27,773 nucleotides of DNA, taken from an uncultured Collinsella sp. (GTDB lineage Bacteria > Actinomycetota > Coriobacteriia > Coriobacteriales > Coriobacteriaceae). A program made the translations under genes and the position numbers. Under the pieces are notes generated by a model that did not search any database, was not told the DNA's origin, and was given only the letters and a program-made list of their open reading frames with translations. Numbering within the stretch: the first letter of the stretch is position 1; the number at the start of each line of letters is the position of its first letter. Below, piece after piece: positions 1 through 11,692 of the stretch. The DNA is taken from the NCBI GenBank assembly GCA_958407995.1, contig CATYJU010000025.1, positions 1 through 27,773 on the forward strand, read 5' to 3'.

Positions 1-25
1 CTGCTCCCGTCCCTGCGGTCTTTGT

Positions 26-113
26 GGCGCTTCGCGGGCGGGCCAGGCTTTATCTTCACTCCGGTTGCTTCGCAAAGTCGTTCAGATAAAGCCTGGCCCG
101 CCCGCGAAGCGCC
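26..113. repeat. Perfect 30-bp inverted repeat, 28-nt loop
   Basis: Positions 26-55 are the exact reverse complement of 84-113. The arms are GC-rich on the outside and end in a TTTATCT/AGATAAA segment. The loop (56-83) contains a small hairpin, TTGC-TTC-GCAA at 65-75. There is no T-tract on either side, so it is not a standard terminator. It could be a repeat element or a structured RNA. Confidence 0.85.
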
Positions 114-162
114 CTGCGACCTACCGGGGATTGCCATGACGTACGTTGGCTGAAATATTAAC

Positions 163-198
163 GTGGGCTCTGTCGTTCATTCGAACGACAGAGCCCAC
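163..198. repeat. Perfect 16-bp hairpin, 4-nt loop
   Basis: Positions 163-178 pair exactly with 183-198 around the loop ATTC. The flanks are mildly AT-rich (AATATTAA to the left, TCATTTTCT to the right), so it could work as a terminator reading rightward or as part of a repeat cluster. Confidence 0.8.
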
Positions 199-245
199 AC
201 TCATTTTCTGTTCAGCCCTAGTCATCGCGCAAAGTCCCTTCGGCG

Positions 246-368
246 GCACACGGTCCTACCGAGTCACCGTAGGCCGGGGCGAAAGGCGGTCCTTTCTCTC
301 GGAAAACTTCGCGAAGCCCAGTTTCCGAGAGAAAGTGTCCGGCTCCCGCCCCGGCCGGACAGCTCGAC

Positions 369-381
<13 letters not shown>
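246..381. repeat. Nested hairpin overlapping the carB stop codon
   Basis: Three stems are nested. Positions 246-254 pair with 373-381, which lies just inside carB; 272-281 pair with 347-356; and 292-305 pair with 322-335. The innermost loop contains the palindrome CTTCGCGAAG. As the first structure after the carB stop codon it is the best candidate for ending or protecting the 3' end of the carAB mRNA. Confidence 0.75.
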
Positions 382-3683
<3,302 letters not shown>

Positions 3684-3684
3684 G

Positions 3685-5124
3685 TTAGTTCTCCTCGGTC
3701 TCAGTCGCGGCGGTCTCGGCGAAATTCCAGCCAGCCAGGCGATCCTTCGCGGTGTCGATGTCCAGGTAGTTCTCCTCGCCGTCCATGAGTCGCGTAAAGG
3801 CGGTAAAGAGATAGTGGGCATCGGTGGGACCGGGCGAGGCCTCGGGGTGGTACTGGACCGAGAAGCACGGGGCGTCAAGCAGCTGAATGCCCTCGGCGGT
3901 GCCGTCGTTGAGGTTCACATGTGTCAGGCGAATGCGGCCAAAGCGCTCGTTCATCACGACCGGCGCGATTCCGCGGCGCACCCAGACGCGCAGATCTCCA
4001 TCGGCCGCATGCTCGGTCTCGCCGCCGGAAAGCTCGGGGACAAGCTTGCCCAAGCTGGGGAACAGCAGGCCAAAGCCATGGTTTTGCGCGGTGATCTCCA
4101 CGCGACGGCTTACCAGGTTCATGACCGGCTGGTTGCCACCGCGGTGACCGAACTTAAGCTTTTCCATCTGGGCGCCGCAGGCCAGGCTGATCATCTGATG
4201 ACCAAGACAAATACCAAAGACCGGCACCTTGCCGATCAGCTGCTGCACCTGTTCATAGGTCTCCACCACGGCATCGGGGTCGCCGGGGCCATTGGACAAA
4301 AAGACGCCATCGGGATTCATGTCGAGCACCTCACTCGCAGGCGTATCCCACGGCACGACGGTAAGGTCGCAGCCGGCGCGGACCAGACCCTCCAGAATGC
4401 CGCGCTTCACACCGCAGTCGTAGGCGACCACTTTGTGACGGGCAGGAGCGGCAGCCGCAAGTGCAAAGTCATGCGTGGCAGGCAGGTCGGCGACCACAAA
4501 CTCGTGAGGCGCGGGGCAGCTCACGGTCTTGACCAAATTCTCGCCCACCAGTGTGGGCGCTGCGGCCAGACGCTCGGCAAGCTCGTCGACGTCGAAGATC
4601 TCGGTCGAGATAATGCCCATCTTGGAACCATTGTCGCGCAGATGGCGCACCAGAGCGCGGGTGTCGACACCCTCGATAGCGACGATGCCGTGAGCGCGCA
4701 GGTACTCCGGCACGCTGACGGCCGAGCGCCAGTTAGAAGGCGTGGCGCACATGTCGCGAACGATCATGCCGCGCATAGCCGGAGCGCCCGCAGGGCGCAC
4801 GGCGTCGCCGGGGAAGGCCGACTGGACGTCGGTCTCGTCGATACCGTAGTTGCCGATCTGCGGATAGGTCATGGTTACGATTTGGCCGGCATAACTCGGG
4901 TCGGTCATGACCTCAAAGTAGCCCTCGAGCGAGGTGTTGAAGCAGACTTCGCCGGTCGCGGTGCCCTCAGCGCCGCATGCACGTCCATAAAAAATGGTCC
5001 CATCCTCAAGATACAGGATGCAGGGACCGCAGGTGCCCTTGCTGGTTTTGGCCAGCATACGCTGGCAAAGCTCGCTGGGCGCGAAGGTGCGGGCGGCAGC
5101 GCCCGCGGTATGGTTGTTCGCCAT
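3685..5124 (-). CDS. carA: Carbamoyl-phosphate synthase small subunit (glutaminase)
   Basis: Hydrolyses glutamine and channels ammonia to CarB. The N-terminal CarA domain is followed by a class I glutamine amidotransferase domain with the nucleophile in GICLGHQ (Cys306) and the catalytic His426/Glu428 in HPEASPGP. The start at 5124 is set by GGAAGGAG upstream; an earlier in-frame ATG lacks a matching site. At 479 residues it is clearly longer than the 360-390 usual for the family. It has an N-terminal extension, about 35 extra residues between QNHGF (348-352) and THVNLNDG (401-408), and a C-terminal tail of about 30. A hairpin (5136-5141/5148-5153) sits right before the ribosome-binding site, and a dyad GCGGT-ATTGTA-ACCGC lies at 5178-5193. 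Whether these act in pyrimidine control cannot be told from sequence alone. Confidence 0.96.
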   Translation of the reverse strand: MANNHTAGAAARTFAPSELCQRMLAKTSKGTCGPCILYLEDGTIFYGRACGAEGTATGEVCFNTSLEGYFEVMTDPSYAGQIVTMTYPQIGNYGIDETDVQSAFPGDAVRPAGAPAMRGMIVRDMCATPSNWRSAVSVPEYLRAHGIVAIEGVDTRALVRHLRDNGSKMGIISTEIFDVDELAERLAAAPTLVGENLVKTVSCPAPHEFVVADLPATHDFALAAAAPARHKVVAYDCGVKRGILEGLVRAGCDLTVVPWDTPASEVLDMNPDGVFLSNGPGDPDAVVETYEQVQQLIGKVPVFGICLGHQMISLACGAQMEKLKFGHRGGNQPVMNLVSRRVEITAQNHGFGLLFPSLGKLVPELSGGETEHAADGDLRVWVRRGIAPVVMNERFGRIRLTHVNLNDGTAEGIQLLDAPCFSVQYHPEASPGPTDAHYLFTAFTRLMDGEENYLDIDTAKDRLAGWNFAETAATETEEN

Positions 5125-5285
5125 AATTCTCCTTCCCGGTCTCACGGGACCGGCTTAAAGGTGTGTAGTTAGGCCTCGCGGTATTGTAACCGCAAGCATG
5201 GCTCATGGCGTTAATTTCATCGAAATGTTTACGAAATGATAATTATGACTTTCTATGCATAATGATTTTTTAATCCCCGTCCCAG

Positions 5286-5325
5286 AAAAATCATCCCGCG
5301 TGGGCTTGTGGCTCACGCGGGATGA
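5286..5325 (-). terminator. Rho-independent terminator of the 5333-8090 gene pair
   Basis: A perfect 12-bp stem (5291-5302 with 5314-5325) with an 11-nt loop is followed, reading leftward, by TTTTT. It sits 8 nt after the stop codon of the minus-strand membrane protein gene and separates it from carA. Confidence 0.9.
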
Positions 5326-5332
5326 TGGCCTC

Positions 5333-6298
5333 TTACTTTCTCTTGTCCTGTTCCAGCAGATCGGACGGTGAGCGATCGGGCTTGCCGCCGCGGAAAATCT
5401 CGCGGCCATGCAGACGATGTTCCAGGTCACGTTCGTCCTTTTCCTCGTCAATCTTGGTCTGGCTCACCACCGGGTCCTCAATCAACGACGACACCGAGTT
5501 CACCTGTTTTTGAATGCGCTCGGCGATGGTGTCATCCATACTCACGATGCGCATCTTCCAGTCGATATTCGTGGCGTTGGATGAGCTCTTGGTCCACACG
5601 AACGTCAGGATGGCGCTCTGGTGGCCCTGGGCGGGAAACATGCCAAAGAAGGAATCGTGCTGAATGTTGCTATCCTCGTCGATATAGGCGTGAACGTTAT
5701 ACACCACGCGGTCGATTTTATCGTTGAGCAGCGCGTTGGTCGCAAGCGCCGCGGCCTGGATCTGCCCGTTGGACAGCAGCTCGAGCTCGTTGGCAGACGA
5801 TGTGTCCAACACCGTCACCTCGACCGTGCCCGTACGCTCATCGGCTTCATCGACGGTAAAGTCGAGCGGGAACTGCGTAAAGCCGTTGCCCCACTCAAGG
5901 CCGCCCTTCAGCGCCGTCGAAACGGTATCGACCGAAACGCTCTCGGACAGGTTGGCGGTGTTCAGACGGCGCATCACGCCGTAGCCAATCTGCATGCCCA
6001 CGATCAGCACCAAAATACCAATGACCACGGCCATCGCGGTCTTCGTAATGGTATGACTCACCTGCGAACCCGAAGGATCGTCCTCGGACAGCGGGTCGAT
6101 ATGTTTTGCCTGGCTCGCGCGGTCCTCGCTGCGCAGCTGCGCTAGCGCCGCTTTGTCACCGCGCTTGGCCGCCGCCTCCTTCTCGCGCATGCGCTCGGTG
6201 CGCTTTTTGGCAAGCGTGGGATCCAAGACACCGGATGCATCGATTTCGGAGAATAACTCCGTCACTTCTTCCGGAGTCAAAGGGTTCTTTTCAGCCAT
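5333..6298 (-). CDS. One-pass membrane protein of unknown function
   Basis: I do not recognise the family. The 321-residue product has a charged, probably cytoplasmic N-terminus of about 85 residues with a Lys/Arg/Glu/Ala-rich helical stretch (30-60), one membrane segment (about 86-109), then an outside domain of about 150 residues and a charged tail ending DLLEQDKRK. The outside domain has alternating hydrophobic strands and the phrase FPLDFTVDEAD, and looks like a soluble alpha/beta domain. The start at 6298 has AGGAAG upstream. The gene begins 19 nt after the stop codon of the ABC exporter and shares its terminator, so the two are probably one operon. A role with the exporter is a guess from position only. 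Confidence 0.85.
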   Translation of the reverse strand: MAEKNPLTPEEVTELFSEIDASGVLDPTLAKKRTERMREKEAAAKRGDKAALAQLRSEDRASQAKHIDPLSEDDPSGSQVSHTITKTAMAVVIGILVLIVGMQIGYGVMRRLNTANLSESVSVDTVSTALKGGLEWGNGFTQFPLDFTVDEADERTGTVEVTVLDTSSANELELLSNGQIQAAALATNALLNDKIDRVVYNVHAYIDEDSNIQHDSFFGMFPAQGHQSAILTFVWTKSSSNATNIDWKMRIVSMDDTIAERIQKQVNSVSSLIEDPVVSQTKIDEEKDERDLEHRLHGREIFRGGKPDRSPSDLLEQDKRK

Positions 6299-6317
6299 AA
6301 ACTTCCTGTCATATCAA

Positions 6318-8090
6318 TCAGTCGAGCTCGTGCGCACGCGCACCTTCGAACTGCATTCGATAGTAACGGGCATAGGTGCCGCCACGGGCGAGAAGCTCCT
6401 CGTGCGTGCCACGCTCCACAACGCGACCATGCTCAACGGTCGCAATCTCATCGGCGTGTTTAATGGTCGAGAGACGGTGGGCGATGATGATTGTGGTACG
6501 GCCGCGTGACAGCTCTTCGAGCGACTCCTGAACCGCCTCCTCGCTCTCGTTATCCAAAGCACTCGTCGCCTCGTCCAAGATCAAGATTTTGGGATTCTTG
6601 AGAAACACGCGCGCGATGGCAACGCGCTGCTTCTGTCCGCCCGAAAGACGGCTGCCGCGCTCGCCCACCACGGTGTCGTAGCCCTGTGGAAGCGACTCGA
6701 TAAAGGCATCGATGTTGGCGCGACGGGCGGCCTCGGCGATCTCTCCTGCCGTAGCGCCCGGCTTGCCGTAGGCGATGTTCTCGCCAATCGTACCGTCAAA
6801 CAGATAGACATCCTGCTGCACCAGGCCGATGGCACGACGCAGGCTATGCTGCGTCACGTCACGCACATCTTGGCCGTCGATGCTAATGGATCCGGCAGCC
6901 ACGTCGTAAAAGCGCGGCAGCAGCGAACAGGTCGTGGACTTGCCACCGCCCGAAGGGCCAACCAAAGCGATGGTCTGCCCGGGCTTGATGGACAGGTCCA
7001 TATGGTCGATAACGGGACGCTCGTCGGCATCGCCCTCGCCCAGCTCAACATCCTCGTAGTTAAAGCACACGTCGTGATACTCCACGGCGCCGGCAGTCAC
7101 CTGCAGATCCGTGGCGCCCGGCTTGTCCTGGATATCCGGCGCGGTCGAGAGCACCTCGTCCATACGCCTAAAGCCGGCGATAGCCTTCTGATACGTTTCG
7201 GCCGAATTGACGAGTGTCTCGAGCGGCGTGCAGAACAGCGAAATGTAGAGCGCGAAGGTCGCCATATCGACCGCCTGCAGCTGTCCCTGGGCGACCAGCC
7301 AGCCGCCCAGCAGCACCACGATCACATAGAGCACACCCGAGAGCAGGCCATACGTCGCGGTATAGACGCCCATGGCGTGATACATGTTCTCCTTGGACGA
7401 AAGATAGCGATTGTTGGAGGCGCGGAACTTGAAGCGTTCGGTCTCCTCATTGGCAAAGCTCTTGACCACGCGCATGCCCGCCAGCGAATCCTGCAGCTGC
7501 GCATTGATGCCGCTGATTTTTTTGCGGTTGTCGCTAAAGACCTCGCGCATGCGCATGTTCTGCCAAAACATGATGACCGCAAACGCCGCCGTCACCACGG
7601 CCATGGCGAGCGCCAGCACCGGGGCGATGGTAAAGAGAATCACAAACGATCCGATGATCTCGATGCCGCAGATGATGATCCACTCGGGCACGTGGTGCGC
7701 CGCCTCGCAGATATCGAACAGGTCGTTGACCACGCGGCTCATCATGTCGCCCGAGCTGTTGCGGTCGAAGTACGCAAAGCTAAAGCGCTCATACTGGTCG
7801 AACAGGTCCTCGCGCATCTTGGACTCCATGCGCGCGCCCATCACGTGACCCCAATAGCTCACAAAGTAGCGGCAGGCGCAGCGGACGGCATACATCAGCA
7901 CCAAGCCCACCGCGATCATACCGAGCGCCTGCATAATGGCAGCCTGACCCTGAGTAAATAGCCCACCGGTCAAATTGCGCAGGATAATGGGGAACGCCAG
8001 GTCAATGGCGGCAAGCACCAGAGCACAAACAGTATCAGCAACAAAAAGCCCCATCTGGGGCTTGTAATACGAAAGAAACCTCTTCAGCAT
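6318..8090 (-). CDS. ABC exporter half-transporter (multidrug/lipid type)
   Basis: An ATP-driven exporter with fused membrane and ATPase domains; it should work as a homodimer or with a partner encoded elsewhere. Residues 1-310 hold six membrane segments with the type IV exporter feature AYFDRNSSGDMMSRVVND near 106-123. The ATPase domain has Walker A GPSGGGKST (378-386), Q-loop Gln (425-426), signature LSGGQ (482-486), Walker B ILILDEA (502-508) and switch His538. All catalytic residues are present and 590 residues is normal. The start at 8090 has GAGG 6 nt upstream. The substrate cannot be predicted. Only one half-transporter gene is present here, whereas many bacteria have two in tandem; its partner gene is the unknown membrane protein that follows. 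Confidence 0.93.
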   Translation of the reverse strand: MLKRFLSYYKPQMGLFVADTVCALVLAAIDLAFPIILRNLTGGLFTQGQAAIMQALGMIAVGLVLMYAVRCACRYFVSYWGHVMGARMESKMREDLFDQYERFSFAYFDRNSSGDMMSRVVNDLFDICEAAHHVPEWIIICGIEIIGSFVILFTIAPVLALAMAVVTAAFAVIMFWQNMRMREVFSDNRKKISGINAQLQDSLAGMRVVKSFANEETERFKFRASNNRYLSSKENMYHAMGVYTATYGLLSGVLYVIVVLLGGWLVAQGQLQAVDMATFALYISLFCTPLETLVNSAETYQKAIAGFRRMDEVLSTAPDIQDKPGATDLQVTAGAVEYHDVCFNYEDVELGEGDADERPVIDHMDLSIKPGQTIALVGPSGGGKSTTCSLLPRFYDVAAGSISIDGQDVRDVTQHSLRRAIGLVQQDVYLFDGTIGENIAYGKPGATAGEIAEAARRANIDAFIESLPQGYDTVVGERGSRLSGGQKQRVAIARVFLKNPKILILDEATSALDNESEEAVQESLEELSRGRTTIIIAHRLSTIKHADEIATVEHGRVVERGTHEELLARGGTYARYYRMQFEGARAHELD

Positions 8091-8121
8091 GTGATCCTCA
8101 AAGAAATATCAGCAACGTAAG

Positions 8122-8160
8122 GCCCTGGGACAAAGCAGTCAGTAGTACTTGTCCCAGGGC
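8122..8160. repeat. 12-bp hairpin between Nudix gene and ABC exporter
   Basis: Positions 8122-8133 are the exact reverse complement of 8149-8160, with a 15-nt loop. It lies 12 nt beyond the Nudix stop codon. Reading leftward the following bases are CTTACGTTGC, with no T-tract, so it is a poor intrinsic terminator. It may instead protect an mRNA end, or end transcription with Rho. Confidence 0.7.
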
Positions 8161-8172
8161 TATCCCCACTCG

Positions 8173-8868
8173 TTAAAGCTCCGTGCCCCCAAGGCGGTGC
8201 GCGATGCTATCGCAGGCCAAAGCGCCTACGACGGTCTTGGCGTCTTCGATCTTGCCGTCGAGCACGGCGTCGATCAACTCGTGCAGCGGCACCAGGTCAA
8301 CGTTGACAAACTCGTCATCATCGGGGTTGGGCGCATCAAACTCGAGCTTGGTAGCCAAGTAGATGTGGATGATCTCATCGCAAAAACCGCAGGACGTGAC
8401 AATCGACGTCAAAAAGCGAATACGACCAGCCCTAAAGCCCGTCTCCTCATGCAGCTCGCGTTTGGCGCAATCGAGTGGGTCCTCGCCTGGATCGAGCTTG
8501 CCGGCGGGAATCTCGACCGTCACGCGGTCGATGGCGGTGCGGTACTGACGCACCAGTACGATCTTGCCGCTCTCGGTCAGTGCCACAACGGCCGCCGCAC
8601 CCGGATGGCGAACGATATCGCGGGCGCTGCGGTGACCGTTGGGCAGCTCAACCTCAAGACGGTGGACGTCGAGGATCTTGCCCTTCCAGGCGCACTCCTC
8701 CGAAAGAATCTTCTCGTGCAGCTCGGCATCGTGCGGGTCGTCGTCGCCCAGCACCAGCGCCGGCTCGTCAGCGACCTCGCCACCAGGCTCGCCCTCGGCG
8801 TGCCCATACATGCGGCTGTCCTCTTCGACGATCTGCGCGTCCACGAGCTCTTCGTTCTTCTCGTCCAT
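8173..8868 (-). CDS. Nudix hydrolase, ADP-ribose pyrophosphatase type
   Basis: Likely cleaves ADP-ribose or a related nucleoside diphosphate derivative. The complete Nudix box GX5EX7REUXEEXGU spans residues 123-145 (GKLDPGE ... RELHEETGF), preceded by VRQYRTAIDRVTVEIPAG, which is typical of the ADP-ribose pyrophosphatase branch. About 60 acidic N-terminal residues precede the catalytic domain and are unusual. An ATG at 8877 lies directly against the GAGAGGA site, whereas the ATG at 8868 has a workable spacing of about 9 nt, so I chose 8868; the other start adds three residues. It follows purD by about 21 nt and is probably co-transcribed with it. Confidence 0.9.
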   Translation of the reverse strand: MDEKNEELVDAQIVEEDSRMYGHAEGEPGGEVADEPALVLGDDDPHDAELHEKILSEECAWKGKILDVHRLEVELPNGHRSARDIVRHPGAAAVVALTESGKIVLVRQYRTAIDRVTVEIPAGKLDPGEDPLDCAKRELHEETGFRAGRIRFLTSIVTSCGFCDEIIHIYLATKLEFDAPNPDDDEFVNVDLVPLHELIDAVLDGKIEDAKTVVGALACDSIAHRLGGTEL

Positions 8869-8889
8869 CCGTCTCATTCCTCTCGGATT

Positions 8890-10194
8890 TTAGGCATCCC
8901 AGGCGTCGCGGCCGCGCAGCGCGCGCAGGCCGATATCGTGACGCAGGGTCTTGCCCTCAAAATCAATCTTCTCGCAGGCCTCGTAGGCAAGGTTGCGAGC
9001 GTTCTCGAACGTGTCGCCCAGAGCGGTCACGGCAAGCACGCGGCCACCATTGGTCACGAGCTGGCCGTCCACCACGGCAGTGCCCGCGTGGTACACGGTC
9101 ACGTTCTCCATGGCCTCGGCATCCTCAATGCCAGTGATGACCTTGCCCTTCTCGTAGCTGCCGGGATAACCCGCGCTCGTCAGGACAACGGCCACGGCCC
9201 ACTCGTCACGCCAGTCGAGCTCAATCTGATCGAGCTCGCAGTTGGCACAAGCCAGCATGACCTCGACCAGGTCATTCTTAAGGCGCGGCAGCACGACCTG
9301 AGTCTCGGGATCACCAAAGCGGGCATTGAACTCCAGTACCTTGGGACCGGCAGGCGTGAGCATAAAGCCGCCGTACAGGCAGCCGCGGTAGTCGATACCC
9401 TCGGCAGCGAGCTCGGCCACGGTCTGCTCCATGACCTTCACCATGGTGGCGTGCTCCTCGTCGGTCACGATGGGCACCGGGCTGTAGACGCCCATGCCGC
9501 CGGTGTTGGGGCCCTTGTCGCCCTCGAGCGCGCGCTTGTGGTCCTGCGAGGTGGCCATGGGGCGCACGGTCTTGCCGTCGGTAAAGGCCAACAGCGAGCA
9601 CTCAGGACCAACGAGCATCTCCTCGATAACCACGGTGTTGCCGGCATCGCCAAAGGTGCCGCCAAAGCACTCGCGCACGGCCTCCTCGGCCTGCTCAAGT
9701 TCGGTCGCCACGATAACGCCCTTGCCCGCGGCAAGGCCGTCGGCCTTAACGACCAGCGGGGCGCCTTGCTCGCGTACGTAGGCGAGAGCCGAAGCCTCGT
9801 CGGTAAACGAGCCGTAGGCTGCCGTCGGAATACCCGCGCGCTCCATGAGCTGCTTGGAGAACAGCTTGGAGCCCTCCATCTGGGCACCCTCGGCACCCGG
9901 GCCAAAGCAGGGAATACCCGCCGCACGCACGGCGTCGGCCACGCCCGCCACGAGCGGAGCCTCGGGGCCAATTACCACGAGTCCGCATCCGTGGCTCTGG
10001 GCAAACGCCGCCACGGCCGCAGGATCGCAGTCGTCGAGAACAACGTTCTCGCCACAGCTCGCGGTGCCGCCGTTACCCGGCGCAATGTAGAGCTTGCCGG
10101 CGCGCGGTGATGCTGCGAGCTTGGCTGCCAAAGCATGCTCACGGCCGCCGCTGCCCAACAACAGGATGTCGATGGTTTGAGTGTCCGCCTTCAA
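8890..10194 (-). CDS. purD: Phosphoribosylamine-glycine ligase (GAR synthetase)
   Basis: Second step of purine synthesis: joins glycine to phosphoribosylamine using ATP. The 434-residue product has the expected length and ATP-grasp layout. Recognisable blocks are LLLGSGGREHALA near the N-terminus, GPEAPLVAGVAD, VVKADGLAAGKGV, TSQDHKRALEGDKGPNTGGM and the C-terminal ARFGDPETQVVLPRL. The start codon is TTG at 10194-10192; GAGGAGG sits 5 nt upstream and no ATG lies near. The gene follows purA by 118 nt, and that gap can fold into two alternative hairpins (see the 10235-10290 entry), which may control it. Confidence 0.96.
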   Translation of the reverse strand: MKADTQTIDILLLGSGGREHALAAKLAASPRAGKLYIAPGNGGTASCGENVVLDDCDPAAVAAFAQSHGCGLVVIGPEAPLVAGVADAVRAAGIPCFGPGAEGAQMEGSKLFSKQLMERAGIPTAAYGSFTDEASALAYVREQGAPLVVKADGLAAGKGVIVATELEQAEEAVRECFGGTFGDAGNTVVIEEMLVGPECSLLAFTDGKTVRPMATSQDHKRALEGDKGPNTGGMGVYSPVPIVTDEEHATMVKVMEQTVAELAAEGIDYRGCLYGGFMLTPAGPKVLEFNARFGDPETQVVLPRLKNDLVEVMLACANCELDQIELDWRDEWAVAVVLTSAGYPGSYEKGKVITGIEDAEAMENVTVYHAGTAVVDGQLVTNGGRVLAVTALGDTFENARNLAYEACEKIDFEGKTLRHDIGLRALRGRDAWDA

Positions 10195-10234
10195 GGGTGC
10201 CTCCTCTATGGATTAACGGCCCGCTCCGCGCGAG

Positions 10235-10290
10235 CCCTTTGCAAGCAAATATACCCCTCGGCCGCCCGTCCGGGCTGCAAAGGGGTATAT
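10235..10290 (-). promoter_or_regulatory. Leader between purA and purD with two exclusive stems
   Basis: In transcript order (leftward), 10290-10281 can pair with 10258-10249 (10 bp, ATATACCCCT/AGGGGTATAT), and 10284-10276 can pair with 10243-10235 (9 bp, CCCTTTGCA/TGCAAAGGG). The two 5' arms overlap, so only one stem can form. A small GCCCG/CGGGC hairpin (10264-10275) sits in the loop of both. This is either the imperfect end of the purA transcript or an attenuation switch for purD. It does not match the conserved core of the purine riboswitch. The structure is visible; its function is inference. Confidence 0.5.
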
Positions 10291-10312
10291 CGCAATAACC
10301 AAATAGTCCCGA

Positions 10313-11599
<1,287 letters not shown>

Positions 11600-11665
11600 G
11601 TTTACTCCTTACATTCATGGACTGTCTACGCGCCACGCCGGCACGCAGAAGCACAAAACATTCCC

Positions 11666-11671
11666 AGTATA
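11666..11671 (-). promoter_or_regulatory. Possible -10 element for purA
   Basis: TATACT reads leftward about 67 nt before the purA start codon. No good -35 hexamer is found at the right distance, so this is a weak call resting on the -10 match and position alone. Confidence 0.3.
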
Positions 11672-11692
11672 CCCGTGCAACGGGCGCCTGTC

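Larger units (their letters stand above)
1..368. other. Non-coding region with three stem-loops beyond carB
   Basis: No credible gene lies here; the short open frames are the two strands of palindromes. The stretch lies 3' of carB and is packed with inverted repeats, listed separately. No clean hairpin-plus-U-tract terminator for carB is visible, so one of these structures, most likely the one nearest the stop codon, may end the carAB transcript. Confidence 0.7.

Noticed and set aside
10195..10312. Purine riboswitch before purD
   Set aside because: The conserved junction bases of the guanine/adenine aptamer are absent; only competing stems can be seen.
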